In this document: positions 39,725 to 50,116 of the stretch, piece by piece
Layout: each line of letters begins with the position of its first letter
How positions within the stretch are numbered: the first letter of the stretch is position 1
Assembly: GCF_947502415.1 (NCBI RefSeq)
Contig: NZ_CANMZV010000026.1
Location: 1 to 64,000 of the forward strand
Source of the DNA: an uncultured Photobacterium sp.
GTDB lineage: Bacteria > Pseudomonadota > Gammaproteobacteria > Enterobacterales > Vibrionaceae
DNA length: 64,000 nucleotides
Reading direction: 5' to 3'
The notes under the pieces: generated by a model
The model's input: only the letters and a program-made list of their open reading frames with translations
Database searches by the model: none
What the model was told of the DNA's origin: nothing
Translations under genes and position numbers: made by a program

Positions 39725-39756
39725 AAAAAACCGCCCTGTTTTATGTGCGGTTTTTT
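39725..39756. terminator. Bidirectional terminator after pgtA
   Basis: AAAAAACCGC pairs with GCGGTTTTTT around a 12-base loop; A- and T-tracts on both sides serve both convergent transcripts. Confidence 0.88.
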
Positions 39757-39789
39757 ATTATTTCGCTTCTGTTTTTGGAGAAAATGTCC

Positions 39790-40032
39790 TTAATTTTCTA
39801 TTTCAATAACTCTTGGCTTTTTCTTCATTAACGTTGGACTTAACTTTTTCAAATACAGTTCAGCCTCATCACGGGTACTGAATCGCTTAGCTTTATTTAT
39901 TGAATCTGTCTTTATTGGTGACACAACGTAGTTTCTTTTGAGAAAGCACTCTTTAACAGCAATAACATATTCTGCGGCACAAATCTGAAAGCTTAGCATT
40001 ACACCTAGAATTCCAAAGATAATCTTTTTCAC
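39790..40032 (-). CDS. Small exported protein of unknown function
   Basis: The 80-residue protein has a clear signal peptide (MKKIIFGILGVMLSFQICAA, about 20 residues) and a short basic mature part with VKECFLKRNYVV. I do not recognise it. It lies 13 bases downstream of the porin gene on the same strand and is probably cotranscribed. It may be a periplasmic accessory to the porin, which is inference from position only. Confidence 0.65.
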   Translation of the reverse strand: MKKIIFGILGVMLSFQICAAEYVIAVKECFLKRNYVVSPIKTDSINKAKRFSTRDEAELYLKKLSPTLMKKKPRVIEIEN

Positions 40033-40045
40033 ACAATACTCCTTA

Positions 40046-41314
40046 TCAGAACAACAGCGCGGTGTAAGTTAACGTGACTTTAGTGTTTTCGATGTACTGA
40101 TCCATTGTCCAATCCCAACTGTCAATCCTTACATCAATATTCTGTTTACCATATTCAGCTTCCAGCCTAAGGCCATCAATGAAAGGAAAGTCGTAGTGTA
40201 ATCTAAAGCCAAACTCTGTTTCATCTTCTTCGATATTATAAAAGTCACGACCCAAAAGATAAAAACCAGAAATATACAACCCGTTAATTAGATCATCAAA
40301 GTTATATCCTAACTCAGCCTTATAAATCGCTTCACCATAATGATTCCCTGGGGAGACTATACCACTGGTATAAAATGACTCATCTGTACAGCCTCTAATG
40401 ATTCCAGGAACCCAACCCGGCCCCATCGTTCCAGTGGCATCACCAGCATCCTGCACTTTCGATGCTGATAATACCAAATTAATATTTTTATAGAATGTGT
40501 TGACCTGACCAGAAATCATTTGAACATGTTGATCACCAAGCTCTGGTTTTGAACCTTTGCGACGGTATTTACTTCCAAAGTCAATGTAAAAATCATCATT
40601 GACAAAATAATTGTAGTGAGCAGCTACCAGTAAATAATTGGCAATATCTTCCTGGTTACCATATGTCGCATAAACACTGTAGTTATTGCCATAAACTTCC
40701 CCACCAACAATGCGAATTGGCCTCTTTTCAAAATCGCCTGAATCCCAGTTTTTCCAGCCAAAATATTCGAAATCCCTTGAAGTTTGTCCATTCCCCTTTT
40801 CTACAAATATCCCATGAAAGCTCAATTGACCATTATCATAGTAAGCCCCAGCCATTTGAAGTAAGACCGGGAGCGCATCACTATCACTTTTTAACAATGG
40901 GTGTAAGGACTCCATTCGACCAGCATTCAACTCAAGCTCATCAGAAACTTTAAAATTTAACGAATAGCCAAGTTTACCAAAGCTGTTATCTACATCTCTG
41001 AAAATATCACTTCTTGATTTGTAAACTTTATTAGTCGACGTGTTGATTTTACCAATTCCATAATAATTAGCATCAAAACCTAAAACATCATTGTAGTATC
41101 CACTTGAATATTTAATCCGGAGAATTTGGCCAATTTCTTCTGTCCATGTCTTTTCTTGTTTAGATGTCCCCTTATCCTCCGTACTGGTTTTTAAGTATAA
41201 GGATTCAGTCTCAAATTCAAAATGAGAATCATCAATAAAAGAGTTAGTTTCACTGGCCCTTGCATTAAAAGCCAATACTAATAGCACGCATAATTTTACT
41301 GCTGCGTTATTCAT
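40046..41314 (-). CDS. OprD-family outer-membrane porin
   Basis: The 422-residue protein has a signal peptide (MNNAAVKLCVLLVLAFNARA) and a beta-barrel pattern of alternating residues, with family features KYSSGYYNDVLGFDANYYG, LNAGRMESLHPLLKSD and LRLEAEYGKQ, ending in an aromatic-rich strand (TLTYTALLF). OprD-type porins take up small organic acids, amino acids or sugars. I use ATG 41314; a GTG four codons upstream is possible. It is convergent with the pgt operon, and the two could serve one substrate, but nothing in the sequence proves this. Confidence 0.85.
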   Translation of the reverse strand: MNNAAVKLCVLLVLAFNARASETNSFIDDSHFEFETESLYLKTSTEDKGTSKQEKTWTEEIGQILRIKYSSGYYNDVLGFDANYYGIGKINTSTNKVYKSRSDIFRDVDNSFGKLGYSLNFKVSDELELNAGRMESLHPLLKSDSDALPVLLQMAGAYYDNGQLSFHGIFVEKGNGQTSRDFEYFGWKNWDSGDFEKRPIRIVGGEVYGNNYSVYATYGNQEDIANYLLVAAHYNYFVNDDFYIDFGSKYRRKGSKPELGDQHVQMISGQVNTFYKNINLVLSASKVQDAGDATGTMGPGWVPGIIRGCTDESFYTSGIVSPGNHYGEAIYKAELGYNFDDLINGLYISGFYLLGRDFYNIEEDETEFGFRLHYDFPFIDGLRLEAEYGKQNIDVRIDSWDWTMDQYIENTKVTLTYTALLF

Positions 41315-41840
41315 TATCAACACCACAAATAATTATTAATTATGTTTTATAAAGGATGGTAATAATTACAAAAGTTACAAAAAATATAGTGACAACAGTC
41401 AAAAAAGCAAAAACAAAGAAGAGTACAGATATCAATTATGTGATTATTGTTGATATTGACAATTCCAAACAGGAATTTAATACCATTAAGGCATTACAAA
41501 ACAACACACTGGAAACAAAGGCCACTAATTTAACTGGCCTAAAAACCATTAATATGTGCTTATTTAGAAATAAGCATATCAATTAACTTAAATAACATTA
41601 ATTAAACCGCCATTAATATTGAATCATTACTACTCAATTTAATAAGCCGATAAATATCGGTATCCCCGATATTTTCCAGCGACGCCAGCTGAGTCAACAT
41701 CAATGATGTCGACATTATCCAGCATCTCTTGGGGAGATAAACAAACCTTCACCGTTTCGGCAAGACTCAATACGGGTCTTGTCGCTCTTACTGGGGACGT
41801 TTACAATACGCGCTGATTTTCTCACCGTCCGGTTTTCACC
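41315..41840. other. Structured intergenic region, porin / rlmA
   Basis: About 525 AT-rich bases contain three hairpins: AGGCCA/TGGCCT at 41519-41540, a perfect nine-base stem at 41557-41576, and AAATATCGG/CCGATATTT at 41652-41674. A lysine-rich frame at 41356-41586 lacks a ribosome site and family likeness. A small RNA is possible but unproven. Confidence 0.45.
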
Positions 41841-42656
41841 ATGTCTTACCAATGCCCACTTTGTCATTCAGCCCTTGCTCCCCAAGCCAATACCTGGCGC
41901 TGTGAAAATAACCATCAGTTTGACCAAGCCAAAGAAGGCTATGTGAACCTGATGCCTGCTCATCACAAAGGGTCAAAAAATCCGGGGGACAATAAGGAAA
42001 TGATGCAGGCCCGTCGCCTGTTCCTAAATACAGAACATTACCAGCCGCTACGGGAAGCCGTGGTTCAGCGGCTTGCCAAGCTCCTACCGGAACAGGCAAC
42101 TCACCTGCTTGATATCGGCTGTGGCGAAGGCTATTACACCTCCGCATTTACCCAGCTTGCTCAAGCCCACCCAGAGTTAACTGTTCACGGCCTGGATATA
42201 TCAAAAGTTGCCGTCCGCTACGCAGCCAAACGCTATCCGGACTGTCACTTCTGTGTGGCATCAAGCCACCGCTTACCTTTTGCCGATAGTCAGCTTGATG
42301 GTGTCGTTCGCATCTATGCGCCATGCAAAGGTGAAGAACTCCACCGGGCAATCAAAACCGGCGGCGTACTAGTTACAGTCACCCCTGCCGCCCGTCACCT
42401 GTTCCAACTAAAAGAACTGATCTATGACGATGTCCGCCTGCATGACATGAGCCCGGAAGAAATTGAAGGCTTCGATCTCATTGCCGACCAGCAACTTCAC
42501 TACGACATGGCATTATCCGGCGAAGAAGCAACGGCACTGATGCAGATGACCCCATTTGCCTGGAAAACGTCTCAGGCCGTCTGGCAACAACTGGCTGAAG
42601 CGACCAGCTTCCTGTGCGAAGCTGACTTTTCGATCCGGGTCTATCGCAAACGTTAA
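41841..42656 (+). CDS. rlmA: 23S rRNA (guanine-745 N1)-methyltransferase
   Basis: The 271-residue enzyme methylates G745 of helix 35 in 23S rRNA using SAM. Its N-terminal zinc finger has C5, C8, C21 and H25, as in E. coli RlmA. The SAM-binding motif I is LLDIGCGEGYYTSAF near residue 90. The segment GSKNPGDNKEMMQARRLFL is typical of the family. It is monocistronic; a weak hairpin at 42678-42706 follows. Confidence 0.95.
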   Translation: MSYQCPLCHSALAPQANTWRCENNHQFDQAKEGYVNLMPAHHKGSKNPGDNKEMMQARRLFLNTEHYQPLREAVVQRLAKLLPEQATHLLDIGCGEGYYTSAFTQLAQAHPELTVHGLDISKVAVRYAAKRYPDCHFCVASSHRLPFADSQLDGVVRIYAPCKGEELHRAIKTGGVLVTVTPAARHLFQLKELIYDDVRLHDMSPEEIEGFDLIADQQLHYDMALSGEEATALMQMTPFAWKTSQAVWQQLAEATSFLCEADFSIRVYRKR

Positions 42657-42677
42657 TCGCATAAAGCCAGATTATTC

Positions 42678-42706
42678 ATCGAGCCTGTAATCCCTACGGG
42701 CTCGAT
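42678..42706 (+). terminator. Hairpin after rlmA
   Basis: ATCGAGCC pairs with GGCTCGAT around a 13-base loop. Only a short T-containing stretch follows, so efficiency is uncertain. Confidence 0.5.
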
Positions 42707-42829
42707 TCCTCAATCTAGCTCATTCCCCTGCTATAACATTTGTTATCATCCCACCACTATAAATTGCTTCTTTTGTATCATTGCGCAACGTCTACAGTTA
42801 TATCATTAACTATATCAACAGGCGGCGCG

Positions 42830-43792
42830 ATGGTGACAATAATGGAAAAATGGCTATCTTTGGGGATCGCTGGTTTATTAATGGGTTGCGCAACTCAACC
42901 TGCAACCACACAGATCAAACCACTCCCCCAGACCTTCTACGATTATTCAATCACCACCTCCCAGAGAAAGGTCATAAGCATGGATGAACTCGCCTTTGCC
43001 CTTAAGGATGCTGATATTGTGCTGGTCGGCGAATGGCATGGACATCCCGGAACCCATCTGATGCAGGCGCAGCTATTTGCACAGCTATATCGGTTAAATC
43101 CCGCCATGGCACTGTCGATGGAACAATTTACCCGAGATAAACAGCATATCGTCAATCAATATCTGGCCGGAGAAATCGGGGAAAAAACACTGAAGAGAGA
43201 AGGTAAAGCCTGGTCGAATTATGACAGTGACTACCGACCGCTGGTCGAGTTTGCCAGACAAAACCAGCTTGATGTGATTGCAGCCAATGCACCGAAGTCT
43301 GTTGTACGCTGCATTAGCAAACACGGTGCTGAATACCTGGATCGGCTACCGGAAATTGAGCGCAAATGGGTCGCTGAATCTCTGACCCTGACAGACGATG
43401 CCTACCATCAAAAGTTCACCGCTTCGATGCACCATGGTGACGAAGCAAAAACACAACGTCAGTTTGCAGCCCAAACCGCCTGGGATGACACCATGGCAGA
43501 AAGCATGGTCAATTACCTTGCCCTTCAACCGGGAAAGCAGATCATCCACATAGCCGGACGATTCCATGTTGCAGAAGGGCTTGGCACCGCCTCGCGCATC
43601 CAGGCCCGCAATCCAGATTTAGAGGTAATAATGGTAACTCCGATTACCGATAGCTCTGTTCTGCCCGAGTCTGCTCCGGACTACCGCGTGCAAGTCATGC
43701 CGCTACCAACAAACTACGTTGATCGAGATAAGATGATGGCAGATATGGGGAGAATTCACAGCAGGTACACTACGTTAAAATGCTACGAATAA
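42830..43792 (+). CDS. ChaN-family (DUF399) lipoprotein
   Basis: The 320-residue protein has a lipoprotein signal with lipobox LLMGC, giving an acylated cysteine near residue 20. The ChaN-like domain follows: DADIVLVGEWHGHPGTHLMQ, then MALSMEQFTRD and HIAGRFHVAEGLG. ChaN-type proteins bind heme and are linked to iron uptake in some bacteria. I place the start at ATG 42830, preceded by AGGCGG, rather than the longer frame from 42740. No heme transport genes are adjacent. Confidence 0.87.
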   Translation: MVTIMEKWLSLGIAGLLMGCATQPATTQIKPLPQTFYDYSITTSQRKVISMDELAFALKDADIVLVGEWHGHPGTHLMQAQLFAQLYRLNPAMALSMEQFTRDKQHIVNQYLAGEIGEKTLKREGKAWSNYDSDYRPLVEFARQNQLDVIAANAPKSVVRCISKHGAEYLDRLPEIERKWVAESLTLTDDAYHQKFTASMHHGDEAKTQRQFAAQTAWDDTMAESMVNYLALQPGKQIIHIAGRFHVAEGLGTASRIQARNPDLEVIMVTPITDSSVLPESAPDYRVQVMPLPTNYVDRDKMMADMGRIHSRYTTLKCYE

Positions 43793-43820
43793 TACCAATC
43801 AATATAAGCCCAAAAGAACA

Positions 43821-43852
43821 GAACCCCATCGGCGGCCAAGCTTATGGGGTTC
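43821..43852. terminator. Inverted repeat between ChaN-type gene and yfbV
   Basis: GAACCCCAT pairs perfectly with ATGGGGTTC around a 14-base loop. On the minus strand a T-rich stretch follows, so it fits best as the yfbV terminator. Confidence 0.5.
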
Positions 43853-43962
43853 ATAGGAGGAAACAGCTAATATTTCCTAAAGCACGTCAACTGTGCAATA
43901 GATATATTATGCAACAGAGATCTTTATCGCGGCTGAACAACCTCCACGTGCGACAGCAAATC

Positions 43963-44415
43963 TTAAAACCACCTCTCCAGCGAAGCTTTGTCCAACTGTT
44001 TGAACGCACGATTAAGCACCTGTGCCAGCTCAAGATAACGCGGCCGGGATTTCAGCGGCTGCATCGCATACCCTTCACTAATGATCTTGTCATGGATTTC
44101 GCGATACCAGCTCGCCAGTGATGGCGGCAAGTCGGTACGACTTCGCTTACCAAGCCACCACAACCCCTGAAGCGGCATACTTAACGCAAACAATGCGACA
44201 GCAATTGCCTGAGGCAGCGCATCATAGTTATGAAAAGCCATTTGGCTCAAAACACTCATTACTGCCACTGCAGGCATAACCCGGTTAGCAAACTTCGTCG
44301 CCCTGATATAACGCGCCTCCGGGAACATCGCCGTCAGCTCCTTTCGCATTGGCCAGGTTGCCATGTAGTGCTGGCCATTATGGAAGCATTGCCAAATCGA
44401 GATTTTTTGACTCAT
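43963..44415 (-). CDS. yfbV: YfbV (DUF412) membrane protein
   Basis: The 150-residue inner-membrane protein has two hydrophobic helices (about residues 40-90) and cytoplasmic ends, matching E. coli YfbV (151): [20 protein letters not shown] and [15 protein letters not shown]. In E. coli it is proposed to insulate the Ter macrodomain, and it lies divergent to ackA exactly as here. The intergenic region is shared with the ackA promoter. Confidence 0.93.
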   Translation of the reverse strand: MSQKISIWQCFHNGQHYMATWPMRKELTAMFPEARYIRATKFANRVMPAVAVMSVLSQMAFHNYDALPQAIAVALFALSMPLQGLWWLGKRSRTDLPPSLASWYREIHDKIISEGYAMQPLKSRPRYLELAQVLNRAFKQLDKASLERWF

Positions 44416-44750
44416 AAAACACCAAAATTCAAAAAACTTAGTAAAACTTCAAATCCAGTGATAACAAACTTGATTCAAATTAAATTTTTCTAAAAATCTT
44501 TTTGTTATATTGCGTAACAATCGCTATCCTAAGCGCGCCTAAACTAATTGTTGCCTGTAATCACTGTTCTGGCAACCTAAGGCAATCTCCATGGAAGGCC
44601 CTGAATTGTGGGTTCCTCAATTCTCTATTATACGGACATAATACGAATTTGACCCAGTGTAGACCGACTTAATCAAAAGTCGTCTATTCTATGGGTAATT
44701 TTTATTCAGTTGAATATCAACTTTCAGACAGATTATAGGTAGTCACTCTC
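44416..44750. other. yfbV / ackA divergent regulatory region
   Basis: 335 bases with an FNR-like box at 44470-44483 (TTGATTCAAATTAA, one mismatch) and a TTGTTA-N7-TAACAA dyad at 44502-44520. A long ackA leader is likely; no gene is seen. Confidence 0.5.
44470..44483. promoter_or_regulatory. Candidate FNR box between yfbV and ackA
   Basis: TTGATTCAAATTAA matches TTGAT-N4-ATCAA at nine of ten conserved positions. It is 268 bases before ackA and 55 before yfbV. The AT-rich setting raises the chance of a random match. Confidence 0.35.
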
Positions 44751-45947
44751 ATGTCTAAGCTGGTTTTAGTTCTTAACTGCGGTAGTTCTTCTCTTAAGTT
44801 CGCGGTTGTTGACGCAGTATCAGGTGAAGAACACCTGACAGGTCTTGCAGAATGTCTGCACCTTCCAGAAGCACGTATCAAGTGGAAACTTGATGGTAAG
44901 CACGAAGCACAACTAGGTGATGGTGCTGCACACGAAGAAGCTCTAGCATTCATGGTAGAGACTATCATTGCATCTAAGCCAGAGCTTGCAGAAAACCTAG
45001 CAGCTATCGGTCACCGTGTAGTACACGGCGGCGAGAAGTTCACTCAATCTGCACTTATCACTGATGACGTTGTTAAAGGTATCGAAGACTGTGCTGCTCT
45101 AGCACCACTTCACAACCCTGCACACATCATTGGTATTAAAGCTGCACAGAAAGCATTCCCAGCACTGAAAAACGTTGCTGTATTCGATACTGCTTTCCAC
45201 CAAACAATGCCAGAAGAAGCGTACCTATACGCACTTCCATACAACCTATACAAAGACCACGCTATCCGTCGTTACGGCATGCACGGTACTTCTCACCTGT
45301 TCATCACTCGCGAAACAGCGAAGCTTCTAGGCAAGCCAGAAGATGAACTAAACATCATCAACTGTCACCTAGGTAACGGTGCTTCAGTTTGTGCAATCAA
45401 GAACGGTAAATCTGTAGATACTTCTATGGGTCTAACTCCTCTTGAAGGTCTTGTAATGGGTACGCGTTGTGGTGATATCGATCCTGCGATCATCTTCCAC
45501 CTACACGACACGCTTGGCTACTCTGTTGAGAAAATCAACAACATGCTAACTAAAGAGTCTGGCCTACAGGGTCTGACTGAAGTGACTTCTGACTGTCGTT
45601 TCGTTGAAGACAACTACGGCAAGAAAGAAGAAGCAACTCGTGCAATGGACGTGTTCTGTCACCGTCTAGCTAAGTACGTTGCTGGTTACACAGCGTCTCT
45701 AGAAGGTCGTCTGGACGCTATCACTTTCACTGGCGGTATCGGTGAAAACTCTGCACCTATCCGTGAGATGGTTCTTAACCGTCTAGCTATCCTAGGTGTT
45801 GAAGTTGACGGTGAAGCTAACCTGAAAGCGCGTTTCGGCGGCGAAGGTGTGATCACTTCTGAAAACAGCCGTGTTCCTGCAATGGTTGTTTCAACTAACG
45901 AAGAACTAGTAATCGCAGAAGATACAGCTCGTCTAGCTGAGATCTAA
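44751..45947 (+). CDS. ackA: Acetate kinase
   Basis: The 398-residue enzyme converts acetyl phosphate and ADP to acetate and ATP. It has the signatures [13 protein letters not shown] at the N-terminus, [12 protein letters not shown] and FTGGIGENS. Length matches E. coli AckA (400). Codon use is highly biased toward expressed-gene codons. It precedes pta with a 193-base gap holding a terminator, so pta can have a separate promoter as well. Confidence 0.98.
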   Translation: MSKLVLVLNCGSSSLKFAVVDAVSGEEHLTGLAECLHLPEARIKWKLDGKHEAQLGDGAAHEEALAFMVETIIASKPELAENLAAIGHRVVHGGEKFTQSALITDDVVKGIEDCAALAPLHNPAHIIGIKAAQKAFPALKNVAVFDTAFHQTMPEEAYLYALPYNLYKDHAIRRYGMHGTSHLFITRETAKLLGKPEDELNIINCHLGNGASVCAIKNGKSVDTSMGLTPLEGLVMGTRCGDIDPAIIFHLHDTLGYSVEKINNMLTKESGLQGLTEVTSDCRFVEDNYGKKEEATRAMDVFCHRLAKYVAGYTASLEGRLDAITFTGGIGENSAPIREMVLNRLAILGVEVDGEANLKARFGGEGVITSENSRVPAMVVSTNEELVIAEDTARLAEI

Positions 45948-45998
45948 TCTAGCGATTCATCCTATACCTGGATATTAAAAATAACTGGGTATAGTGAA

Positions 45999-46027
45999 TA
46001 ACGGCTGGCTTTGGCCGGCCGTTTTTC
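45999..46027 (+). terminator. Terminator or attenuator between ackA and pta
   Basis: ACGGCTGGC pairs with GCCGGCCGT (one mismatch) around a TTTG loop, followed by T5. It would limit ackA read-through into pta. Confidence 0.8.
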
Positions 46028-46140
46028 ATAGCTTTATGATTCATCACAAGGTTATGACCATTTCTTGTGGTGCTGTTCAATAACGGTTCCCAAATCATTA
46101 TCGAACAGCACTTTCGTGTTAAATAGTTGAGGAATCCATA

Positions 46141-48294
46141 GTGTCCCGTACTATTATGCTTGTTCCGGTTGGTGCCGGAGTTGGTCTTACTAGCGTAAGC
46201 CTAGGTGTTCTACGCGCAATGGAACGCAAAGGTGTTCGCGTTTCTTTCTTCAAGCCTATCGCCCAGCCACGTCACGGCGGTGAGCAGCCAGATCTGACAA
46301 CTACTATCATCCACGCTAACAGCGATATGAAAGTAGCAGAACCTTTCTCAATGACTCGTGCGGAAGAACTTATCCGTAACGACCAGAGCGACGTTCTGCT
46401 AGAAGGTATTGTTGCACGCTTCAAAGAAGCAACAGCTGATGCAGAAGTTGCTCTGATTGAAGGTCTGGTACCAACTCGCAAGCACCCGTTCGCGAACCAG
46501 ATCAACTATGAAATCGCAAAAACGCTGGATGCGGAAATCGTATTCGTTGTTGCACCAGGTACTGATAACCCTGCACAACTTAAAGAGCGTATCGAAGTTG
46601 CATGTTCTAACTTCGGCGGTATCAAGAACAAGCAAATCTCTGGCGTTATCGTTAACAAACTAAACGCTCCAGTAGATGCTGCAGGCCGTACTCGTCCTGA
46701 CCTGTCTGAAATCTTTGACGATGCAGAAGGCACTGTTCCTTCTAACGTTGAAGTAATGCAAGTGTTCAACTCTAGCCCAATCCGTGTACTTGGTTGTGCA
46801 CCTTGGAGCCCAGAGCTAATTGCAACACGTGCAACAGACATGGCGAATCACCTGAACGCTGAAATCATCAACGAAGGTGAAATCGCTACTCGTCGCATTA
46901 AGAGCATCACATTCTGTGCACGCTCTATCCCGCACATGGTTGAACACTTCCGTCCAGGTTCTCTGCTAGTAACTTCTGCAGACCGTCCTGACGTTATCGT
47001 TGCTGCATGTCTTGCTGCAATGAACGGTGTTGAAATCGGTGCTCTACTGCTTACTGGCGGTTACGAGCTACCTAAAGCGGTTCTTGAGCTGTGTGATCGC
47101 GCATTCGAAACTGGCCTGCCTGTTATGACTGCACAAGGTAACACTTGGCAGACATCTCTGAACCTTCAGAGCTTCAGCCTGGAAGTTCCTGCTGACGATA
47201 AAGAACGTGTTGAGCTAGTTAACGAATACATGGCTAGCCACATCGACGGCCAGTGGATTGAATCTCTAACTGAAGGTTCAACTAAAGAGCGTCGCCTAAG
47301 CCCACCTGCATTCCGTTACGAGCTAACAGAACTTGCACGTAAGGCTGCTAAGCGTATCGTTCTTCCTGAAGGTGACGAACCACGTACCGTTAAAGCTGCA
47401 GCTATCTGTGCTGAGCGCGGTATCGCGGAATGTGTGCTTCTTGGTAACCCAGAAGAAATCAAGCGTGTTGCTGAGCAACAAGGCGTTGTTCTAGGTTCTG
47501 GCGTAACTATCATCAACTCTGATGAAGTACGTGAAAACTACGTTGCTCGCCTTGTTGAGCTACGTGGCGCGAAAGGCATGACTGACGTTGTTGCTCGTGA
47601 AAAACTGCAAGATTCAGTTTTCCTAGGCACAATGATGCTAGAAAACGATGAAGTTGACGGCCTGGTTTCTGGTGCTGTTCACACAACGGCGAACACAATC
47701 GTTCCTCCGTTCCAGATCATCAAGACTGCACCTGATGCATCTATCGTATCTTCTGTATTCTTCATGCTTCTGCCTGATCAGGTACTGGTATACGGTGACT
47801 GTGCAATCAACCCGGATCCAAACGCTGAGCAGCTAGCAGAAATCGCTATCCAGTCTGCAGATTCTGCAAAAGCATTCGGTATCGAACCTCGCGTTGCTAT
47901 GATCTCTTACTCTACAGGTGAATCTGGTAAAGGTGCCGACGTAGATAAAGTACGTGAAGCAACTCGCATCGCTCAGGAAAAACGTCCAGATCTAGTTATC
48001 GACGGCCCTCTTCAGTACGATGCCGCTATCATGGAAAACGTAGCTGCTTCTAAAGCACCTAACTCTCCAGTAGCAGGTAAAGCGACTGTATTCGTATTCC
48101 CAGACCTAAACACTGGTAACACGACTTACAAAGCGGTACAGCGTTCAGCAGATCTAGTATCTATCGGTCCAATGCTTCAGGGCATGCGTAAGCCGGTGAA
48201 CGACCTTTCTCGTGGCGCACTAGTAGACGATATCGTATACACAGTTGCACTAACTGCGATTCAGGCAAAACAAGCTGACGACGCTAAAGCTTAA
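46141..48294 (+). CDS. pta: Phosphate acetyltransferase
   Basis: The 717-residue enzyme exchanges acetyl-CoA and acetyl phosphate. It has the long form plan of E. coli Pta (714): an N-terminal P-loop-like regulatory domain ([19 protein letters not shown]), a DRTGG middle domain, and the catalytic PTA domain from about residue 395 ([40 protein letters not shown]). It works with AckA and drains the acetyl-CoA made by PflB. The start is a GTG at 46141, preceded by TTGAGGAAT. A terminator follows. Confidence 0.97.
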   Translation: MSRTIMLVPVGAGVGLTSVSLGVLRAMERKGVRVSFFKPIAQPRHGGEQPDLTTTIIHANSDMKVAEPFSMTRAEELIRNDQSDVLLEGIVARFKEATADAEVALIEGLVPTRKHPFANQINYEIAKTLDAEIVFVVAPGTDNPAQLKERIEVACSNFGGIKNKQISGVIVNKLNAPVDAAGRTRPDLSEIFDDAEGTVPSNVEVMQVFNSSPIRVLGCAPWSPELIATRATDMANHLNAEIINEGEIATRRIKSITFCARSIPHMVEHFRPGSLLVTSADRPDVIVAACLAAMNGVEIGALLLTGGYELPKAVLELCDRAFETGLPVMTAQGNTWQTSLNLQSFSLEVPADDKERVELVNEYMASHIDGQWIESLTEGSTKERRLSPPAFRYELTELARKAAKRIVLPEGDEPRTVKAAAICAERGIAECVLLGNPEEIKRVAEQQGVVLGSGVTIINSDEVRENYVARLVELRGAKGMTDVVAREKLQDSVFLGTMMLENDEVDGLVSGAVHTTANTIVPPFQIIKTAPDASIVSSVFFMLLPDQVLVYGDCAINPDPNAEQLAEIAIQSADSAKAFGIEPRVAMISYSTGESGKGADVDKVREATRIAQEKRPDLVIDGPLQYDAAIMENVAASKAPNSPVAGKATVFVFPDLNTGNTTYKAVQRSADLVSIGPMLQGMRKPVNDLSRGALVDDIVYTVALTAIQAKQADDAKA

Positions 48295-48321
48295 TCGTTA
48301 TCAACGACTAAGTAAGCGATA

Positions 48322-48352
48322 AACGCCTCCGCCATGCGGGGGCGTTTTTTTA
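48322..48352 (+). terminator. Rho-independent terminator of pta
   Basis: AACGCCTCCGC pairs with GCGGGGGCGTT, with one weak pair, around a CAT loop and ends in T7. Confidence 0.9.
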
Positions 48353-48586
48353 TGGAAAAAACAAGGAAAGATCTGACACTCCATATTTTTTATCGTGCCT
48401 AATGTGCACCACCCATAACTTGCATTCTATATGTATGTTATGTAACATATTTCGCGATATGGAGGCAACTAACATCTCAAGTCTCACTGACAACAAGGAC
48501 AAGCATCCAAGCTTAATAATGGATAAAAGCCAGTAGAGAAGATGCCTAGTTCCTGATAAAAAACACCACTTACAACGGGGCGGTAT

Positions 48587-49753
48587 ATGCGTTCACTTTT
48601 CATTCGAATGAGGTTCATTCACTGGTTAGGTGCGATTGCACTTTTGGTTAATGCAACATTTTTCACTGAGGTGTTATTTTCACAAATTATTCAATATGTT
48701 GTGGTTGTTTTTTTGATTATCCATGACATCGATGAAAAGTTTTGGGGCGTCGATTCACTGGAAGATGTCACAAACTATATGAAGAATTTCGAAAGAAAAG
48801 ACCTTTCTGTACCTTGCGAAATAAACAGCAAGTACAACAGCGAAATGGGCAATGTGCTCAATGTCATCAATACCTTCAGAGAGAATGTGAAAAGTGCCCT
48901 GGTAGATATACAACAACAGGCCGGTACTTCTGATGAAATCTCCGATTTACTCAAAGTCAAAGCTCAGAACATTTCAGTCCGCATTCAGGAACAAGACAAT
49001 CGAGTCAGCTTTATAACAAATCAAGTTGAAACCCTGGATAAGACATCAATATCCCTTCAATCCAAAGCAGAAGAAACACGTACCAAAGTCGAAATAACCC
49101 GAGATGACCTACTTACTTCAAACAGCAGTATGGGAATGATGGTTAAGGAGATAGGTACTTACATCCAAAACAATGACGCGCTTCATAACAAATTTCACCA
49201 GCTATCTCAGCAAACGCAATCTATTGAAAAAGTAGTATTGGTCATCAATAACCTGGCTGATCAGACGAACCTTTTGGCTTTAAACGCAGCAATAGAAGCA
49301 GCCAGGGCAGGTGAACACGGCAGAGGGTTTGCGGTAGTGGCTGATGAAGTAAGAAACTTAGCTAAATCAACTCAGGAAAGTCTGGATGAGATTAACCAGA
49401 TAATTGCAGGAATATCTGAAGCGGTTCTTGACGCTGGTGAGCAGATGAAAACTCAGTCTGCGGCGATAACATCATTGTCTCAATACACGACATCCAGCCA
49501 ATCAGGGCTCGAAGTGGCCTGTGAAAATATCAATGAAATCCTGACCCTTATTGGACAAGACAATAAAAGTGATAGTGTTGATATTCTTTATGTTCACAAG
49601 CTGGTTAGAGGTATCAGTAAAGAGATTGAAGCATTAAAAACACTCTCCAGTTCTAATGCTAATGATTGTACTGATCTCGAACAACAAGGGCACTACCTCA
49701 GTGAAGTTACAGACAACATCGTAGGACAACTAGGTTCATTTAAAACAGATTAA
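48587..49753 (+). CDS. Short methyl-accepting chemotaxis protein without a periplasmic sensor
   Basis: The 388-residue protein has two adjacent hydrophobic segments (about residues 11-48) with almost no loop between them, no clear HAMP, and a cytoplasmic signalling domain with the tip [32 protein letters not shown] near residues 223-255. It must sense from the membrane or cytoplasm, for instance redox state or membrane condition. GGGGCGG lies before the ATG. It follows pta after its terminator and is probably its own unit. Confidence 0.88.
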   Translation: MRSLFIRMRFIHWLGAIALLVNATFFTEVLFSQIIQYVVVVFLIIHDIDEKFWGVDSLEDVTNYMKNFERKDLSVPCEINSKYNSEMGNVLNVINTFRENVKSALVDIQQQAGTSDEISDLLKVKAQNISVRIQEQDNRVSFITNQVETLDKTSISLQSKAEETRTKVEITRDDLLTSNSSMGMMVKEIGTYIQNNDALHNKFHQLSQQTQSIEKVVLVINNLADQTNLLALNAAIEAARAGEHGRGFAVVADEVRNLAKSTQESLDEINQIIAGISEAVLDAGEQMKTQSAAITSLSQYTTSSQSGLEVACENINEILTLIGQDNKSDSVDILYVHKLVRGISKEIEALKTLSSSNANDCTDLEQQGHYLSEVTDNIVGQLGSFKTD

Positions 49754-50116
49754 AATTCTTAAACGCAATAATCGATCGTATAGCTAAACACAGAACTCAC
49801 AGCACGACACAAGACTCTCCCCCTTTATCAACCAAATCAATCGCTAAGTACCCAAAGTCAAAAAAGGGGGGGGAAGTTGGAACACGAATACACACTCGTT
49901 ATGCCCCACTTTAAGACAGCCTCTATACTCATTGCCTTCCTGATATCAATAAAACTTAAGTTGCCAATCTCGAATTAATTAAAATCCAACGACTTCAAAC
50001 CGGCGCACATAAAAAAGACCGCTACGGTAAACCGCAGCGGCCAAACTCAGACTCGATTAATCAACAAGAAAAATAATTAATTAGTTAATAAACGTAGAAC
50101 TAGGAATAAGGAACTT
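49754..50116. other. Convergent region, chemoreceptor / focA
   Basis: It contains the focA terminator (50011-50042) and a G8 homopolymer near 49866. Otherwise it is AT-rich and shows no gene. Confidence 0.5.
50011..50042 (-). terminator. Rho-independent terminator of focA
   Basis: Read on the minus strand, GGCCGCTGCGGT pairs with ACCGTAGCGGTC (one mismatch and G-U) around a short TT loop, followed by T6. Confidence 0.88.

Noticed and set aside
41356-41586. 76-codon Lys/Thr/Asn-rich frame upstream of rlmA
   Set aside because: No ribosome site, low-complexity composition expected of AT-rich DNA, and overlapping hairpins; no family likeness.
44502-44520. TTGTTA-N7-TAACAA dyad as a named operator
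   Set aside because: I cannot assign it to a known regulator, and short AT-rich dyads are common here.
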